Positions 1 through 6,176 of a stretch of 38,125 bases of DNA are shown in pieces. The notes beneath the pieces are model-generated. The model saw only the letters and a program-made list of their open reading frames with translations, ran no database searches and was not told the DNA's origin. A program made the position numbers and the translations under genes. How positions within the stretch are numbered: position 1 is the first letter of the stretch; each line of letters opens with the position of its first letter. The DNA comes from an uncultured Anaeroplasmataceae bacterium. GTDB taxonomy: Bacteria > Bacillota_I > Bacilli_A > Acholeplasmatales > Anaeroplasmataceae. The stretch lies in NCBI GenBank assembly GCA_947589245.1, contig CANQBD010000015.1, positions 1-38,125 on the forward strand. The letters are read 5' to 3'.

Positions 1-1
1 A

Positions 2-30
2 TTGTAATATTTTTAATTTTAGCATATAAT
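2..30 (+). promoter_or_regulatory. Sigma-A promoter of the first tandem-repeat RNA
   Basis: The -35 box TTGTAA (2-7) and -10 box TATAAT (25-30) are separated by exactly 17 nt. The 31 nt at 1-31 recur identically at 1503-1533 in front of the second repeat RNA, and GTAGAAATAC follows at the same distance in both (41-50 and 1543-1552). The predicted start of transcription is near 37. Homology could extend upstream of the window. Confidence 0.85.
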
Positions 31-60
31 AAGAATGTAGGTAGAAATACCACATAAAAT

Positions 61-180
61 CTCGGTGATTCGCTACCGTATAAAGGCGAACCTAAAAAAT
101 CTCGGTGATTCGCTACCGTATAAAGGCGAACCTAAAAAATCTCGGTGATTCGCTACCGTATAAAGGCGAACCTAAAAAAT
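61..180 (+). repeat. Tandem repeat array, 3 x 40 bp
   Basis: Three consecutive identical 40-bp units lie at 61-100, 101-140 and 141-180. Each begins CTCGGTGATT and ends CCTAAAAAAT. The preceding AAAAT (56-60) looks like the tail of a partial unit. There are no spacers, so this is not a CRISPR array. The unit length and copy number fit ToxI-type antitoxin arrays. Confidence 0.97.
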
Positions 181-185
181 CATAG

Positions 186-219
186 AAAAGGACATTAACA
201 TTATTTTAATGTCCTTTTT
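186..219 (+). terminator. Rho-independent terminator between antitoxin RNA and toxin gene
   Basis: The 13-bp perfect stem pairs AAAAGGACATTAA (186-198) with TTAATGTCCTTTT (206-218), with a 7-nt loop and a T run. In type III systems this terminator is leaky and lets a minority of transcripts reach the toxin ORF. Confidence 0.9.
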
Positions 220-280
220 CCTTGTAAAAGAACGCGTCTGATAAGATAATTATCTAAAATACGAGAAAAAGGTGATGGCA

Positions 281-910
281 ATGATTTTATATAAAATAAC
301 AGATGAATATATATCTTTTTTGGCCGATAATGATAGCAAAGTTTTGTCTAGTCATGAGAAGGATAGAACCTTTCAAAGGCCACATTTGGGCATTGTCATA
401 AACAATTCTAATATGCCTTACTTTATTCCTTTGTCTTCTCCAGATCAAAAGGACTATATTAATGGTAACCCTAGAAAGTCAACTCTTGCCATTAAACGAT
501 TAAATTTTCAAAACGAATTTGTTGGGAAATTACTTTTAAATAATATGATTCCGGCTCCAAAATCAGAAATCTAGCCTATAGATTTATCTTTTTCTAATAA
601 AACCGAGAACGAAAAAAAATATATTCATTTGTTAAAAAAACAATTAGCAGCCATAGCATTAATAAAAAAAGAAATAAATACAAGTGCAAATTTGGTATAT
701 AGTCAAAAACTTAATGAAACCAATAAAAATTATTGGAAAGAAAAAATAGTGCCTGGATACTTAAATGCAACAGTAGACTTCACATTATTAGAACAAAAGT
801 GTTTAGAGTGGATTGCTAAACAAGGCACAAATAAAAATATCTTAACAGAACAAGACCTATTAAAAAAAATAAAAAAGTGCGATACAAAGAAGCCGAACCA
901 TATACATTAA
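281..910 (+). pseudogene. toxN: ToxN/AbiQ-family type III toxin endoribonuclease, interrupted by an amber codon
   Basis: Start ATG 281 follows AAAAAGGTGAT at about 6 nt; GTG 272 and ATG 275 are poorer. The reading frame gives 97 residues, then TAG at 572-574, then stays open in the same frame to TAA 908-910. The N-terminal half has ToxN/AbiQ features: ITDEYISFL with Y10, D18-SKVL, RPHLGIVI, the PLSSP motif with S52/S53, and NNMIPAP near residue 90. The C-terminal half (YIHLLKKQLAAI, then VDFTLLEQKCLEW) matches the family's usual ending. Family members are about 170-200 aa, so the amber codon removes roughly half the protein. No good restart site is visible after it; the first is TTG 629, with no Shine-Dalgarno. 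Readthrough is possible, but UAG is a normal stop for neighbouring genes (e.g. tmk). The family would cleave its own ToxI repeats and cellular RNA, and some members abort phage infection. The likely state here is an inactivated toxin. Confidence 0.85.
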
Positions 911-1125
911 TTGGATCAACTTTTAGAATGGACGGAGAAGAATTCATAATTCAAGATTTAGAATTGTTGCTTAGACAAACAAAAGACGTGGCAACGTTAA
1001 AAAGGATCTCTGATGGACAGATCTTCCAAGATAAAGATTTTGCATCGACCAAGCCTTTTAAATTGAATTTACAAAGTCCAACGCAAACCAAAAATCTAGT
1101 CCATCACAATTCAAAAATAAAATGA
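877..1125 (+). pseudogene. Coding remnant downstream of toxN, possibly a frameshifted C-terminal extension
   Basis: An 82-codon frame opens at GTG 877, has no Shine-Dalgarno, and overlaps the last 34 nt of the toxN frame in another phase. The crossover falls in an A-rich run (861-876), the kind of place where indels occur. The peptide includes EPYTLIGSTFRMDGEEFII and a lysine/serine-rich tail. Short domains of this flavour occur in large proteins of Bacillota conjugative elements, but I cannot assign a family from sequence alone. It is either a fragment left when the toxin-antitoxin locus landed in a mobile-element gene, or the original C-terminal extension of the toxin separated by a frameshift. 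It has no start signal of its own, so independent translation is unlikely. A terminator follows immediately. Confidence 0.45.
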
Positions 1126-1127
1126 AA

Positions 1128-1165
1128 AAAGAGGTTGTAAAAATTTTCACAACCTCTTTCTTTTT
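1128..1165. terminator. Bidirectional terminator between the toxN remnant and the small peptide gene
   Basis: AAAGAGGTTGT (1128-1138) pairs with ACAACCTCTTT (1149-1159), an 11-bp stem with a 10-nt loop. T-rich tracts lie on both strands, so it can serve the plus-strand toxin unit and the minus-strand peptide gene that ends at 1168. Confidence 0.88.
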
Positions 1166-1167
1166 GT

Positions 1168-1239
1168 CTAAATAATATCAAACAGACTAGTAAGGGCAGT
1201 CCAAATCACTGCGGCCAAAAAATTTGTTAAAATTGTCAT
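1168..1239 (-). CDS. Small hydrophobic peptide (23 aa), possible type I toxin-like peptide
   Basis: The minus-strand frame starting at ATG 1239 encodes 23 residues: a short polar start (MTILTN), then a nearly continuous hydrophobic helix (FLAAVIWTALTSLF) ending DII. The Shine-Dalgarno AAAAAGGAG lies 9 nt upstream, the best in this patch. An in-frame ATG at 1260 would add seven polar residues but overlaps a TATAAT (minus strand, 1259-1264), so a short leader and start at 1239 are preferred. A strong terminator follows the stop within 10 nt. One predicted membrane segment and small size recall type I toxins or small membrane regulators, but there is no recognisable antisense RNA and I do not assign a family. 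The signals around it make it more credible than a chance ORF of this length. Confidence 0.5.
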   Translation of the reverse strand: MTILTNFLAAVIWTALTSLFDII

Positions 1240-1260
1240 TGACGAGTTCTCCTTTTTCAT

Positions 1261-1502
1261 TATAGTTTTATTTATTATTAAATGTGTATGTTAAATTGAA
1301 ATTGTAAAATTGAAATGGAACAGGTTCCCCAAAAATTCCAGCGTTTCAAGCTGCACCTATTTGTGAAATATAAGTGCTTGGTTTCGTTAGTCAAACAAAA
1401 AATATAAAACAATCATCTTTTTCGAATGACAAAAAATCTTCTCTACAAAAGAGGAGCTAGAAGCCTATATTAAATAGGTTTTCATAAAAAAGTAAATTTA
1501 CC
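1261..1502. other. Intergenic stretch with relic sequence, no intact gene
   Basis: No full ORF is present. The plus-strand frame ending at a TAG near 1482 reads FSTKEELEAYIK for its last codons, like the tail of a lost protein-coding gene, with a stop shortly upstream. The segment AAGCCTAT...ATAGGTTT just before position 1490 can form a weak hairpin. The region looks like debris between the two repeat-RNA units. Confidence 0.4.
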
Positions 1503-1503
1503 A

Positions 1504-1532
1504 TTGTAATATTTTTAATTTTAGCATATAAT
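1504..1532 (+). promoter_or_regulatory. Sigma-A promoter of the second tandem-repeat RNA
   Basis: TTGTAA (1504-1509) and TATAAT (1527-1532) are 17 nt apart. The sequence is identical over 31 nt (1503-1533) to the first repeat-RNA promoter at 1-31, although the transcribed repeats that follow are unrelated in sequence. Confidence 0.85.
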
Positions 1533-1560
1533 ATTGGTGTAAGTAGAAATACTTCCTTAT

Positions 1561-1665
1561 TAGCTGTTCCGAATCAGGTTAAAAATCGTTATGGTTAGCT
1601 GTTCCGAATCAGGTTAAAAATCGTTATGGTTAGCTGTTCCGAATCAGGTTAAAAATCGTTATGAT
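1561..1665 (+). repeat. Tandem repeat array, 3 x 35 bp
   Basis: Units lie at 1561-1595, 1596-1630 and 1631-1665, each starting TAGCTGTTCC. The first two are identical and the third differs only at the end (ATGAT instead of ATGGT). There are no spacers. Confidence 0.96.
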
Positions 1666-1667
1666 AG

Positions 1668-1698
1668 AAAGACATGCTCTAGAAGTGTGTCTTTTTTT
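1668..1698 (+). terminator. Terminator of the second repeat RNA
   Basis: AAAGACATGCT (1668-1678) pairs with AGTGTGTCTTT (1684-1694) through 11 pairs including two G-U, with a 5-nt loop, then a T7-type run. Confidence 0.88.
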
Positions 1699-1842
1699 GC
1701 TATAATAAAACTAGAGGTGATTTTTGTAGCAAATGTATGGCTTAACAAGTAAGGGCTAAGTAACTTAATACTTAGCCTTTTTCATTCTCAAAAATTCAAA
1801 AAGAATTAGAAGAAGAATGGGTCATATTAAAAAGAAAGGTTT
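1699..1842 (+). other. Toxin deletion scar with a second terminator
   Basis: After the repeat-RNA terminator comes AGAGGTGA (1713-1720), in the place where a toxin Shine-Dalgarno would be. It is followed by only an 8-codon frame (ATG 1733 to TAA 1757-1759) and another hairpin terminator (AAGGGCTAAGTA 1751-1762 with TACTTAGCCTT 1769-1779, then T5). Beyond it an open stretch ending at TAG 1863-1865 encodes a short charged tail (KELEEEWVILKRK) with no start. I read this as the two ends of a deleted gene, but the pieces are too short to identify. Confidence 0.4.
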
Positions 1843-2301
1843 TTAATTGGTTAAATAGATATTAGCCATTAAAACAGATGCATACACAGTCCATATAATA
1901 TAAGGTAGAATAAACCAGAATCCTTTTTTACCTAGTTTAAATGTTGATATGAAAGCAAAGATACCTGTAATACAGGAGGTAAAAGTTACTACAAAGGATA
2001 AGAATAAATTTTTATCTAAGAAGAATACTTTATTGAAAAAGAAACTAATGGCATAGTTAACCACAAAATAAAAGATCACTTCAGAGGTTATTGTTTTATC
2101 GGCAATTTTAAAAGCCAAATATAAACTAAATAAAACATAAAGAATTGGCCAGGCAATGCCAAATAAGGCAGCTGGTGGTGCAAAGAAAGGTTTATTTAAA
2201 GAATTATAATATTCTACATCTGATTTATATAGTAGAGCTGGCACAAAATATAGAAATAATAATATACCAAACGGAATTGCAACTTTTAAAAATTTTTTCA
2301 T
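1843..2301 (-). CDS. tspO: TspO/MBR-family tryptophan-rich sensory protein
   Basis: This is a 152-aa membrane protein of the TspO/MBR (peripheral benzodiazepine receptor-like) family, of usual length (about 155-160 aa). It has five hydrophobic segments, the characteristic YNSLNKPFFAPPAALFGIAW motif between the first and second, and the aromatic LPYIIWTVYAS region in the last. Family members bind porphyrins and related tetrapyrroles and are linked to stress responses; the role here is unknown. The start is ATG 2301, preceded at 6-7 nt by AGAGGTG; GTG 2310 is less likely because it lies inside that signal. The gene is convergent with the repeat-RNA region and monocistronic. Its leader contains a 9-bp hairpin at 2332-2354. 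Confidence 0.9.
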   Translation of the reverse strand: MKKFLKVAIPFGILLFLYFVPALLYKSDVEYYNSLNKPFFAPPAALFGIAWPILYVLFSLYLAFKIADKTITSEVIFYFVVNYAISFFFNKVFFLDKNLFLSFVVTFTSCITGIFAFISTFKLGKKGFWFILPYIIWTVYASVLMANIYLTN

Positions 2302-2331
2302 TGTTGACACCTCTACTAATAGTTTATTGCA

Positions 2332-2354
2332 AAAAAGAATAAAACATTCTTTTT
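2332..2354. promoter_or_regulatory. Hairpin in the tspO leader/upstream region
   Basis: AAAAAGAAT (2332-2340) and ATTCTTTTT (2346-2354) form a perfect 9-bp inverted repeat with a 5-nt loop, about 30 nt upstream of the tspO start codon. It could be an operator or a weak terminator; the sequence does not decide. Confidence 0.4.
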
Positions 2355-2484
2355 ATTGGATATTTTTAATCGACAAATTCTATGATATAATTAAAAAGCC
2401 TTTTACTCTATCAAATCTTTGATAAGCCTATTTGGGAAGAAATATATTGTAGGGCGTATTCAAATTATAACATCTAAATGATGA

Positions 2485-2513
2485 TATAATAGTTATGTTG
2501 TACTCATAACTAT
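2485..2513 (+). promoter_or_regulatory. -10 element with overlapping inverted repeat upstream of the HPt gene
   Basis: TATAAT (2485-2490) is followed by a perfect 9-bp inverted repeat, ATAGTTATG (2489-2497) and CATAACTAT (2505-2513), separated by 7 nt. The repeat overlaps the -10 box and the expected transcription start, a position suited to a repressor or to a 5' stem-loop. The -35 region is weak. Confidence 0.5.
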
Positions 2514-2580
2514 GAACAATAGTTTTTAAAGAAGGAGAATATATAATCTTAAGTACAATTTGATTATATTACGTGATAAA

Positions 2581-2943
2581 ATGACATTAAAGGAATGCTA
2601 TAAAGCAATTGGCGGTAATTATGCTGATGTTGTTAATCGTTTTGGGGGAGAAAGATTAGTTTTTAAATATATTTATAAGTTTTTAGATGATGAAAGTTAT
2701 AATCTCTTAATTAAGAGTTTGGAAGACAAAGATTTTGAACAAGCCTTTAGAATGGTCCATACTCTTAAAGGTATTTGTCAAAATTTAAGTTTGACAAGAT
2801 TATATGATTCATGTTCTTTACTTACAGAAGAGTTGCGTGGAGGTTGTGGCAAAAATTATTTAGTTTATTTTAATAAATTAAAGTTAGATTATGAAGAGAT
2901 TATCAAAATAATAAAAACGTTCAAAAAAGAAAATGAGGACTAA
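2581..2943 (+). CDS. HPt domain phosphotransfer protein
   Basis: This is a 120-aa single-domain histidine phosphotransfer protein. An all-helical sequence carries the motif VHTLKGICQNL, with H60 as the expected phosphorylated residue, followed by the RLYDSCSLLTEELR helix. It would relay phosphate between receiver domains of a multistep phosphorelay, and the hybrid kinase 135 bp downstream is the obvious partner. The start is uncertain. A good Shine-Dalgarno GAAGGAG lies at 2531-2537, but no ATG, GTG or TTG follows at normal spacing. TTG 2560 is 22 nt away and ATG 2581, which matches where HPt domains usually begin (MTLKECY), is farther. The leader may fold to bring them together, or the original start may be lost. 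No response regulator with an output domain lies nearby. Confidence 0.82.
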   Translation: MTLKECYKAIGGNYADVVNRFGGERLVFKYIYKFLDDESYNLLIKSLEDKDFEQAFRMVHTLKGICQNLSLTRLYDSCSLLTEELRGGCGKNYLVYFNKLKLDYEEIIKIIKTFKKENED

Positions 2944-3009
2944 TTTGCATCTGAATTTTGACACTTTTTGTGCAAAAAATATTATATTTTGTAAGGTTTT
3001 GTCAGGTTG

Positions 3010-3038
3010 TTGATTTTAGTATATATAAAGGGTATAAT
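3010..3038 (+). promoter_or_regulatory. Sigma-A promoter of the hybrid histidine kinase
   Basis: TTGATT (3010-3015) and TATAAT (3033-3038) are separated by 17 nt, 40 nt upstream of the kinase start codon. The kinase can therefore be expressed independently of the HPt gene. Confidence 0.75.
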
Positions 3039-3078
3039 TTCATTAAAAAGATAGAAACAAGACAAAAGGGGAGATAAT

Positions 3079-5154
3079 ATGTTTAGCAAAAGAAAATTAT
3101 TGCTAACTATTTTTGGCTTTGTCGGTCTAACTGTTTTATCAGTGTTACTTGTAGTCTTTTTTAATAAAACACGAAGCACTGTCGATGAAGTAAAAATAGA
3201 ACATTTAGAAAAAATGACAGTTAATGTCGGTGAATTTACTAATGATTTAATTGAAAGTAGTTATGAGAAATTAGCTTTATTAGAGGCTTCATTCAATCGT
3301 TTGGTAAATAGTGAAAATGATGTAATGGAGACCATAAAGGTTCTTCAAAGCGATTTAGAAGAGGAGTTATTGATAGTAGTTGGATCAAATAATAATGTTT
3401 ATGGATATGAGACACTTAATTTAGAATTAACTGGGCGATACCGCCGATTAATTTATAATATTGATTCAAGGTTGTATTTTTTATTTATTAAGGATTGTAA
3501 TAATTATTCTTTTGTTAGTAAAATTGGTTATGCTATACCAGCTAGTAAAATTAATGAGAGCTTGTCCGTTAAAACCTTAGATAAGGGATTTCATACTTAT
3601 TTATTAGCCTCCGATTATAATCTTTTATTACATTATTCGCAAGCCGACGGCTCTGGTTTAAGATATAATAATTTGAGTGAGTTTGTTAGGTTAATGGGAG
3701 AAAACAATTTAAACACAGAGGAAATAAAGGTTGTAACGGAAAATGTTGATAATTCTAAATATTATGTTTCTTTTATTAAATTAAATAATGATTGGTCAAT
3801 TATTCTTATGGTTGATTCAGTTAATCTTGGCGAAGATTACATGGGAATTATTAATAATACAAATCGTATTTTTCTTATTTATATTTCAATTGTTTTAATT
3901 GGTTTTTCGATTTTATATTTTATTATTTTTGCGTTATTAAATCGTAAAAAAGCCTTATCAACGCAAACTGCTATCAATAATCAATTAACGTTAGCTATTG
4001 AGGCTGCCAATAAAGCAAACAAAGCTAAATCAGAATTTCTTTCAAGAATATCACATGATATCAGGACACCCATGAATGGAATCATGGGCATGGTAAATTT
4101 AGCCAAGAAGAATTTAGATAATAAAGAATATGTGGCCGATTGTTTAAATAAGATTACAACAACTTCTGATCACTTATTGTCACTTTTGAATGATGTGTTA
4201 GATATGTCTAAAATTGAAACGGGCAAAATCATTATCAGTGAAGAACCATTAAATATACTTGATTTAATCAACGACTGTTCTACAATTGTAGAAAGTAGTA
4301 TTGATGCTAAGAATGTTGTATTTAATAAATCAATTAATATAACCAATGAATCAATATTGGGCGATAAACTTCATTTAAGACAAATTCTAATCAATGTATT
4401 AGGTAATGCTGTTAAGTTTACTAAAGATGGTCATATCGATTTTGAAGTAAGTGAAGAAGAAATTGGTGATGAAATATCTAAATTCGTTTTCGTTATAAAA
4501 GATACTGGTATAGGAATGAGTAATGAATTTCAAAAACATATTTACGAACCATTTGTTCAAGAAGATAATCAAAATGCTAGGACAAAATATATGGGTTCTG
4601 GCTTAGGAATGTCTATTGTCAAGCAGCTTATTGATAAGATGGGCGGTTCGATATCATTAACCTCTGAATTGGAAAAAGGAACTTGTTTTACAATTGCGAT
4701 TACATTTAGGCTGAATAAGAATAAGCCGTATAAATTAGCTGAAACAGCTGATCTTTCTTTATTGAAGGGAATGCACGTTCTTTTGGTTGAAGATAATGAA
4801 ATTAATATGGAAATTGCCTCAAGTATGTTAGAGGCAGTTGGAATAGAAGTCACTAAAGCATGCGATGGAATTGAGGCTATTAGAGAATATGTAAATCATG
4901 ATATTGATTATTTTGGGGCTATTCTTATGGATGTTATGATGCCTAGACTTAATGGTTTGGATGCTACTAGAAAAATTCGCTTAGCTAAGCGGGAAGATGC
5001 CAAAACAATTCCTATTATTGCGATGACAGCTAAAGCTTACAAAGAAGATGAAGAGGAAGCAATCAGGGCTGGTATGAATGAACATGTAACCAAACCAATT
5101 GAATTTAATTGTGTCTATGAATTATTGTTAAAATATCAAAAAAATAAGAGTTAA
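3079..5154 (+). CDS. Membrane-bound hybrid sensor histidine kinase with receiver domain
   Basis: The protein has 691 aa. Domains in order: membrane helix about 8-28; extracytoplasmic sensor about 30-260 of no evident family (possibly Cache-like by size); second membrane helix about 262-288; HisKA with the H box SHDIRTPMNG (H326); HATPase with HLRQILINVLGNAVKFT (N box), DTGIGM and GSGLGM; then a receiver domain from about 565 with acidic pair E571/D572, phospho-acceptor D618 (ILMDVMMP) and a conserved lysine in the VTKPIE motif. All catalytic residues are present. The expected flow is H326 to D618 to H60 of the adjacent HPt protein and then to an unseen response regulator. ATG 3079 follows GGGGAG at 6-7 nt. 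The signal sensed is unknown. Confidence 0.92.
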   Translation: MFSKRKLLLTIFGFVGLTVLSVLLVVFFNKTRSTVDEVKIEHLEKMTVNVGEFTNDLIESSYEKLALLEASFNRLVNSENDVMETIKVLQSDLEEELLIVVGSNNNVYGYETLNLELTGRYRRLIYNIDSRLYFLFIKDCNNYSFVSKIGYAIPASKINESLSVKTLDKGFHTYLLASDYNLLLHYSQADGSGLRYNNLSEFVRLMGENNLNTEEIKVVTENVDNSKYYVSFIKLNNDWSIILMVDSVNLGEDYMGIINNTNRIFLIYISIVLIGFSILYFIIFALLNRKKALSTQTAINNQLTLAIEAANKANKAKSEFLSRISHDIRTPMNGIMGMVNLAKKNLDNKEYVADCLNKITTTSDHLLSLLNDVLDMSKIETGKIIISEEPLNILDLINDCSTIVESSIDAKNVVFNKSINITNESILGDKLHLRQILINVLGNAVKFTKDGHIDFEVSEEEIGDEISKFVFVIKDTGIGMSNEFQKHIYEPFVQEDNQNARTKYMGSGLGMSIVKQLIDKMGGSISLTSELEKGTCFTIAITFRLNKNKPYKLAETADLSLLKGMHVLLVEDNEINMEIASSMLEAVGIEVTKACDGIEAIREYVNHDIDYFGAILMDVMMPRLNGLDATRKIRLAKREDAKTIPIIAMTAKAYKEDEEEAIRAGMNEHVTKPIEFNCVYELLLKYQKNKS

Positions 5155-5181
5155 TTGTTGTATTTTTTAGATTTGTTTGCA

Positions 5182-5210
5182 TTGTAATTTTAGTGGTATT
5201 GTATTATAAT
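5182..5210 (+). promoter_or_regulatory. Sigma-A promoter of the aldolase operon
   Basis: TTGTAA (5182-5187) and TATAAT (5205-5210) have a 17-nt spacer, the same boxes as the repeat-RNA promoters. The aldolase start is 40 nt downstream. Confidence 0.8.
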
Positions 5211-5250
5211 AATACCTAGAAAGAATTACTTTTAGGAGGAAAATTTAATT

Positions 5251-6120
5251 ATGCCATTAGTTAATGTTAAAGAAATGATGGAAAAGGCTAGAAATGGCCA
5301 TTATGCTGTAGGTGCATTCAATATTAATAATCTTGAGTGGACAAAAGCTATTCTTCAAACTGCTGAAGAATTAAAAGCACCAGTAATTTTAGGTGTATCT
5401 GAGGGTGCTAACAAATATATGACAGGTTATAAGGTAGTAGCAGATATGGTTAAAGCTATGATTGAAACTTTAAATATCACAGTTCCTGTAGCCCTACATT
5501 TAGATCATGGTACATACGAAGGAGCTCAAAAGGCTTTAGCAGCTGGTTATTCATCAGTAATGTTTGATGGTTCTCATTATGGAATTGAAGAAAATGTGCA
5601 AAAGACTAAAGAAATCGTTGCTTTAGCTAAGAAATTAGGTGCCACTGTTGAAGCAGAAGTTGGTTCTATTGGTGGTGAAGAAGACGGTGTTACCGGTCGT
5701 GGTGAGGTTGCTGATCCACAAGAATGTAAAAAGATTGCTGATTTAGGTATCGATATGTTAGCTGCCGGCATTGGTAATATTCATGGTCAATATCCTGCTA
5801 ATTGGCAAGGTCTTGATTTTGATACTTTAGCTAAGATTAAAGAAACTTGTGGTAATATGCCACTTGTATTACATGGTGGTACAGGTATTCCTGAGCATAT
5901 GATTAAAAAAGCAATTTCTTTAGGTGTATGTAAAATCAATGTAAATACTGAATGTCAATTAGCTTTTGCAGCTGCAACTAGAAAATATATTGAAGAAGGT
6001 AAGGATTTAGAAAAGAAGGGCTTTGACCCACGTAAGTTACTTGCTCCAGGTGCTGAAGGCATCAAAGAAACAGTTAAACAAAAGATGGAAATGTTTGGCT
6101 GTATTGGTAAAGCAAATTAA
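5251..6120 (+). CDS. fba: Class II fructose-bisphosphate aldolase
   Basis: This 289-aa zinc-dependent aldolase interconverts fructose 1,6-bisphosphate with dihydroxyacetone phosphate and glyceraldehyde 3-phosphate in cytoplasmic glycolysis. Family marks: GAFNINNLEW, the metal and catalytic LHLDHGTYE region near residue 80, EAEVGSIGGEED, IHGQYP, and the phosphate-binding LHGGTGIP and INVNTECQ segments. Length is normal. AGGAGGAAAA lies 8 nt before ATG 5251 and a strong promoter precedes it. A stem (6128-6154) with little T tract separates it from the isomerase gene, which would lower downstream expression. The same family includes tagatose-bisphosphate aldolases; the glycolytic role is inferred. 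Confidence 0.95.
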   Translation: MPLVNVKEMMEKARNGHYAVGAFNINNLEWTKAILQTAEELKAPVILGVSEGANKYMTGYKVVADMVKAMIETLNITVPVALHLDHGTYEGAQKALAAGYSSVMFDGSHYGIEENVQKTKEIVALAKKLGATVEAEVGSIGGEEDGVTGRGEVADPQECKKIADLGIDMLAAGIGNIHGQYPANWQGLDFDTLAKIKETCGNMPLVLHGGTGIPEHMIKKAISLGVCKINVNTECQLAFAAATRKYIEEGKDLEKKGFDPRKLLAPGAEGIKETVKQKMEMFGCIGKAN

Positions 6121-6127
6121 TAATTTT

Positions 6128-6154
6128 AAAGGGCCGGATGTAAATTCGCCCTTT
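6128..6154 (+). terminator. Weak intercistronic hairpin after fba
   Basis: AAAGGGC (6128-6134) and GCCCTTT (6148-6154) form a 7-bp stem with a 13-nt loop, followed by only a few T. It probably acts as a partial terminator or mRNA-end stabiliser inside the operon. Confidence 0.5.
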
Positions 6155-6176
6155 ATGTTTAAAAAGGAGTAAAAAT

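Larger units (their letters stand above)
37..220 (+). ncRNA. toxI: ToxI-like RNA antitoxin of a type III toxin-antitoxin system
   Basis: This transcription unit has no plausible ORF. It consists of a promoter, a short leader, three perfect 40-nt tandem repeats (61-180) and a rho-independent terminator (186-219), directly upstream of a ToxN/AbiQ-family gene. That is the standard order of type III toxin-antitoxin loci, where ToxI repeats are cut from the precursor by ToxN and fold into pseudoknots that block the toxin. Each unit can form an H-type pseudoknot: CGGT (63-66) with ACCG (75-78), and the loop segment TTCGC (69-73) with GCGAA (86-90). The unpaired A-rich end (AAAAAAT) resembles known ToxN cleavage sites. 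The terminator between antitoxin and toxin would set their ratio, as in known ToxIN loci. Identification rests on architecture and the neighbouring toxin. The precise RNA ends are inferred. Confidence 0.85.
1539..1698 (+). ncRNA. Orphan ToxI-like tandem-repeat RNA (second type III antitoxin)
   Basis: This has the same build as the RNA at 37-220: shared promoter and leader motif, three 35-nt tandem units (1561-1665) and a terminator (1668-1698). The unit contains an A-rich AAAAAT stretch, as expected for ToxN-type cleavage, and a hairpin in which TTAGCTG pairs with CAG(G)TTAA (one bulged G, one G-U) around an 8-nt loop. The repeat differs from the 40-nt unit, so it should be specific for a different toxin. 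No toxin ORF follows. Only a ribosome-binding-site-like AGAGGTGA (1713-1720) remains, followed by an 8-codon frame and a terminator. It therefore appears to be an antitoxin whose partner was deleted. A non-toxin-related repeat RNA cannot be excluded. Confidence 0.7.

Noticed and set aside
41-50. GTAGAAATAC resembles the complement of a Cas12a direct-repeat handle
   Set aside because: It occurs once per RNA leader, is not itself repeated, and no Cas12a gene is near. Short similarity is expected by chance in AT-rich DNA.
61-180. CRISPR array
   Set aside because: The three 40-bp units are contiguous and identical with no variable spacers, and no cas gene is present. The same holds for 1561-1665.
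572-574. UAG recoded as an amino acid in this genome
   Set aside because: TAG is used as the terminal stop of several intact genes here (e.g. tmk at 15060-15062 and metG at 24582-24584), so genome-wide recoding is not supported.
629-910. Independent gene starting at TTG 629
   Set aside because: It is in the same frame as toxN and continues its family pattern. There is no ribosome-binding site before TTG 629, so it is the second half of the interrupted toxin.
1776-1865. Small protein ending KELEEEWVILKRK...
   Set aside because: The open stretch has no start codon or ribosome-binding site and overlaps tspO on the other strand. It was kept only as a possible gene remnant.
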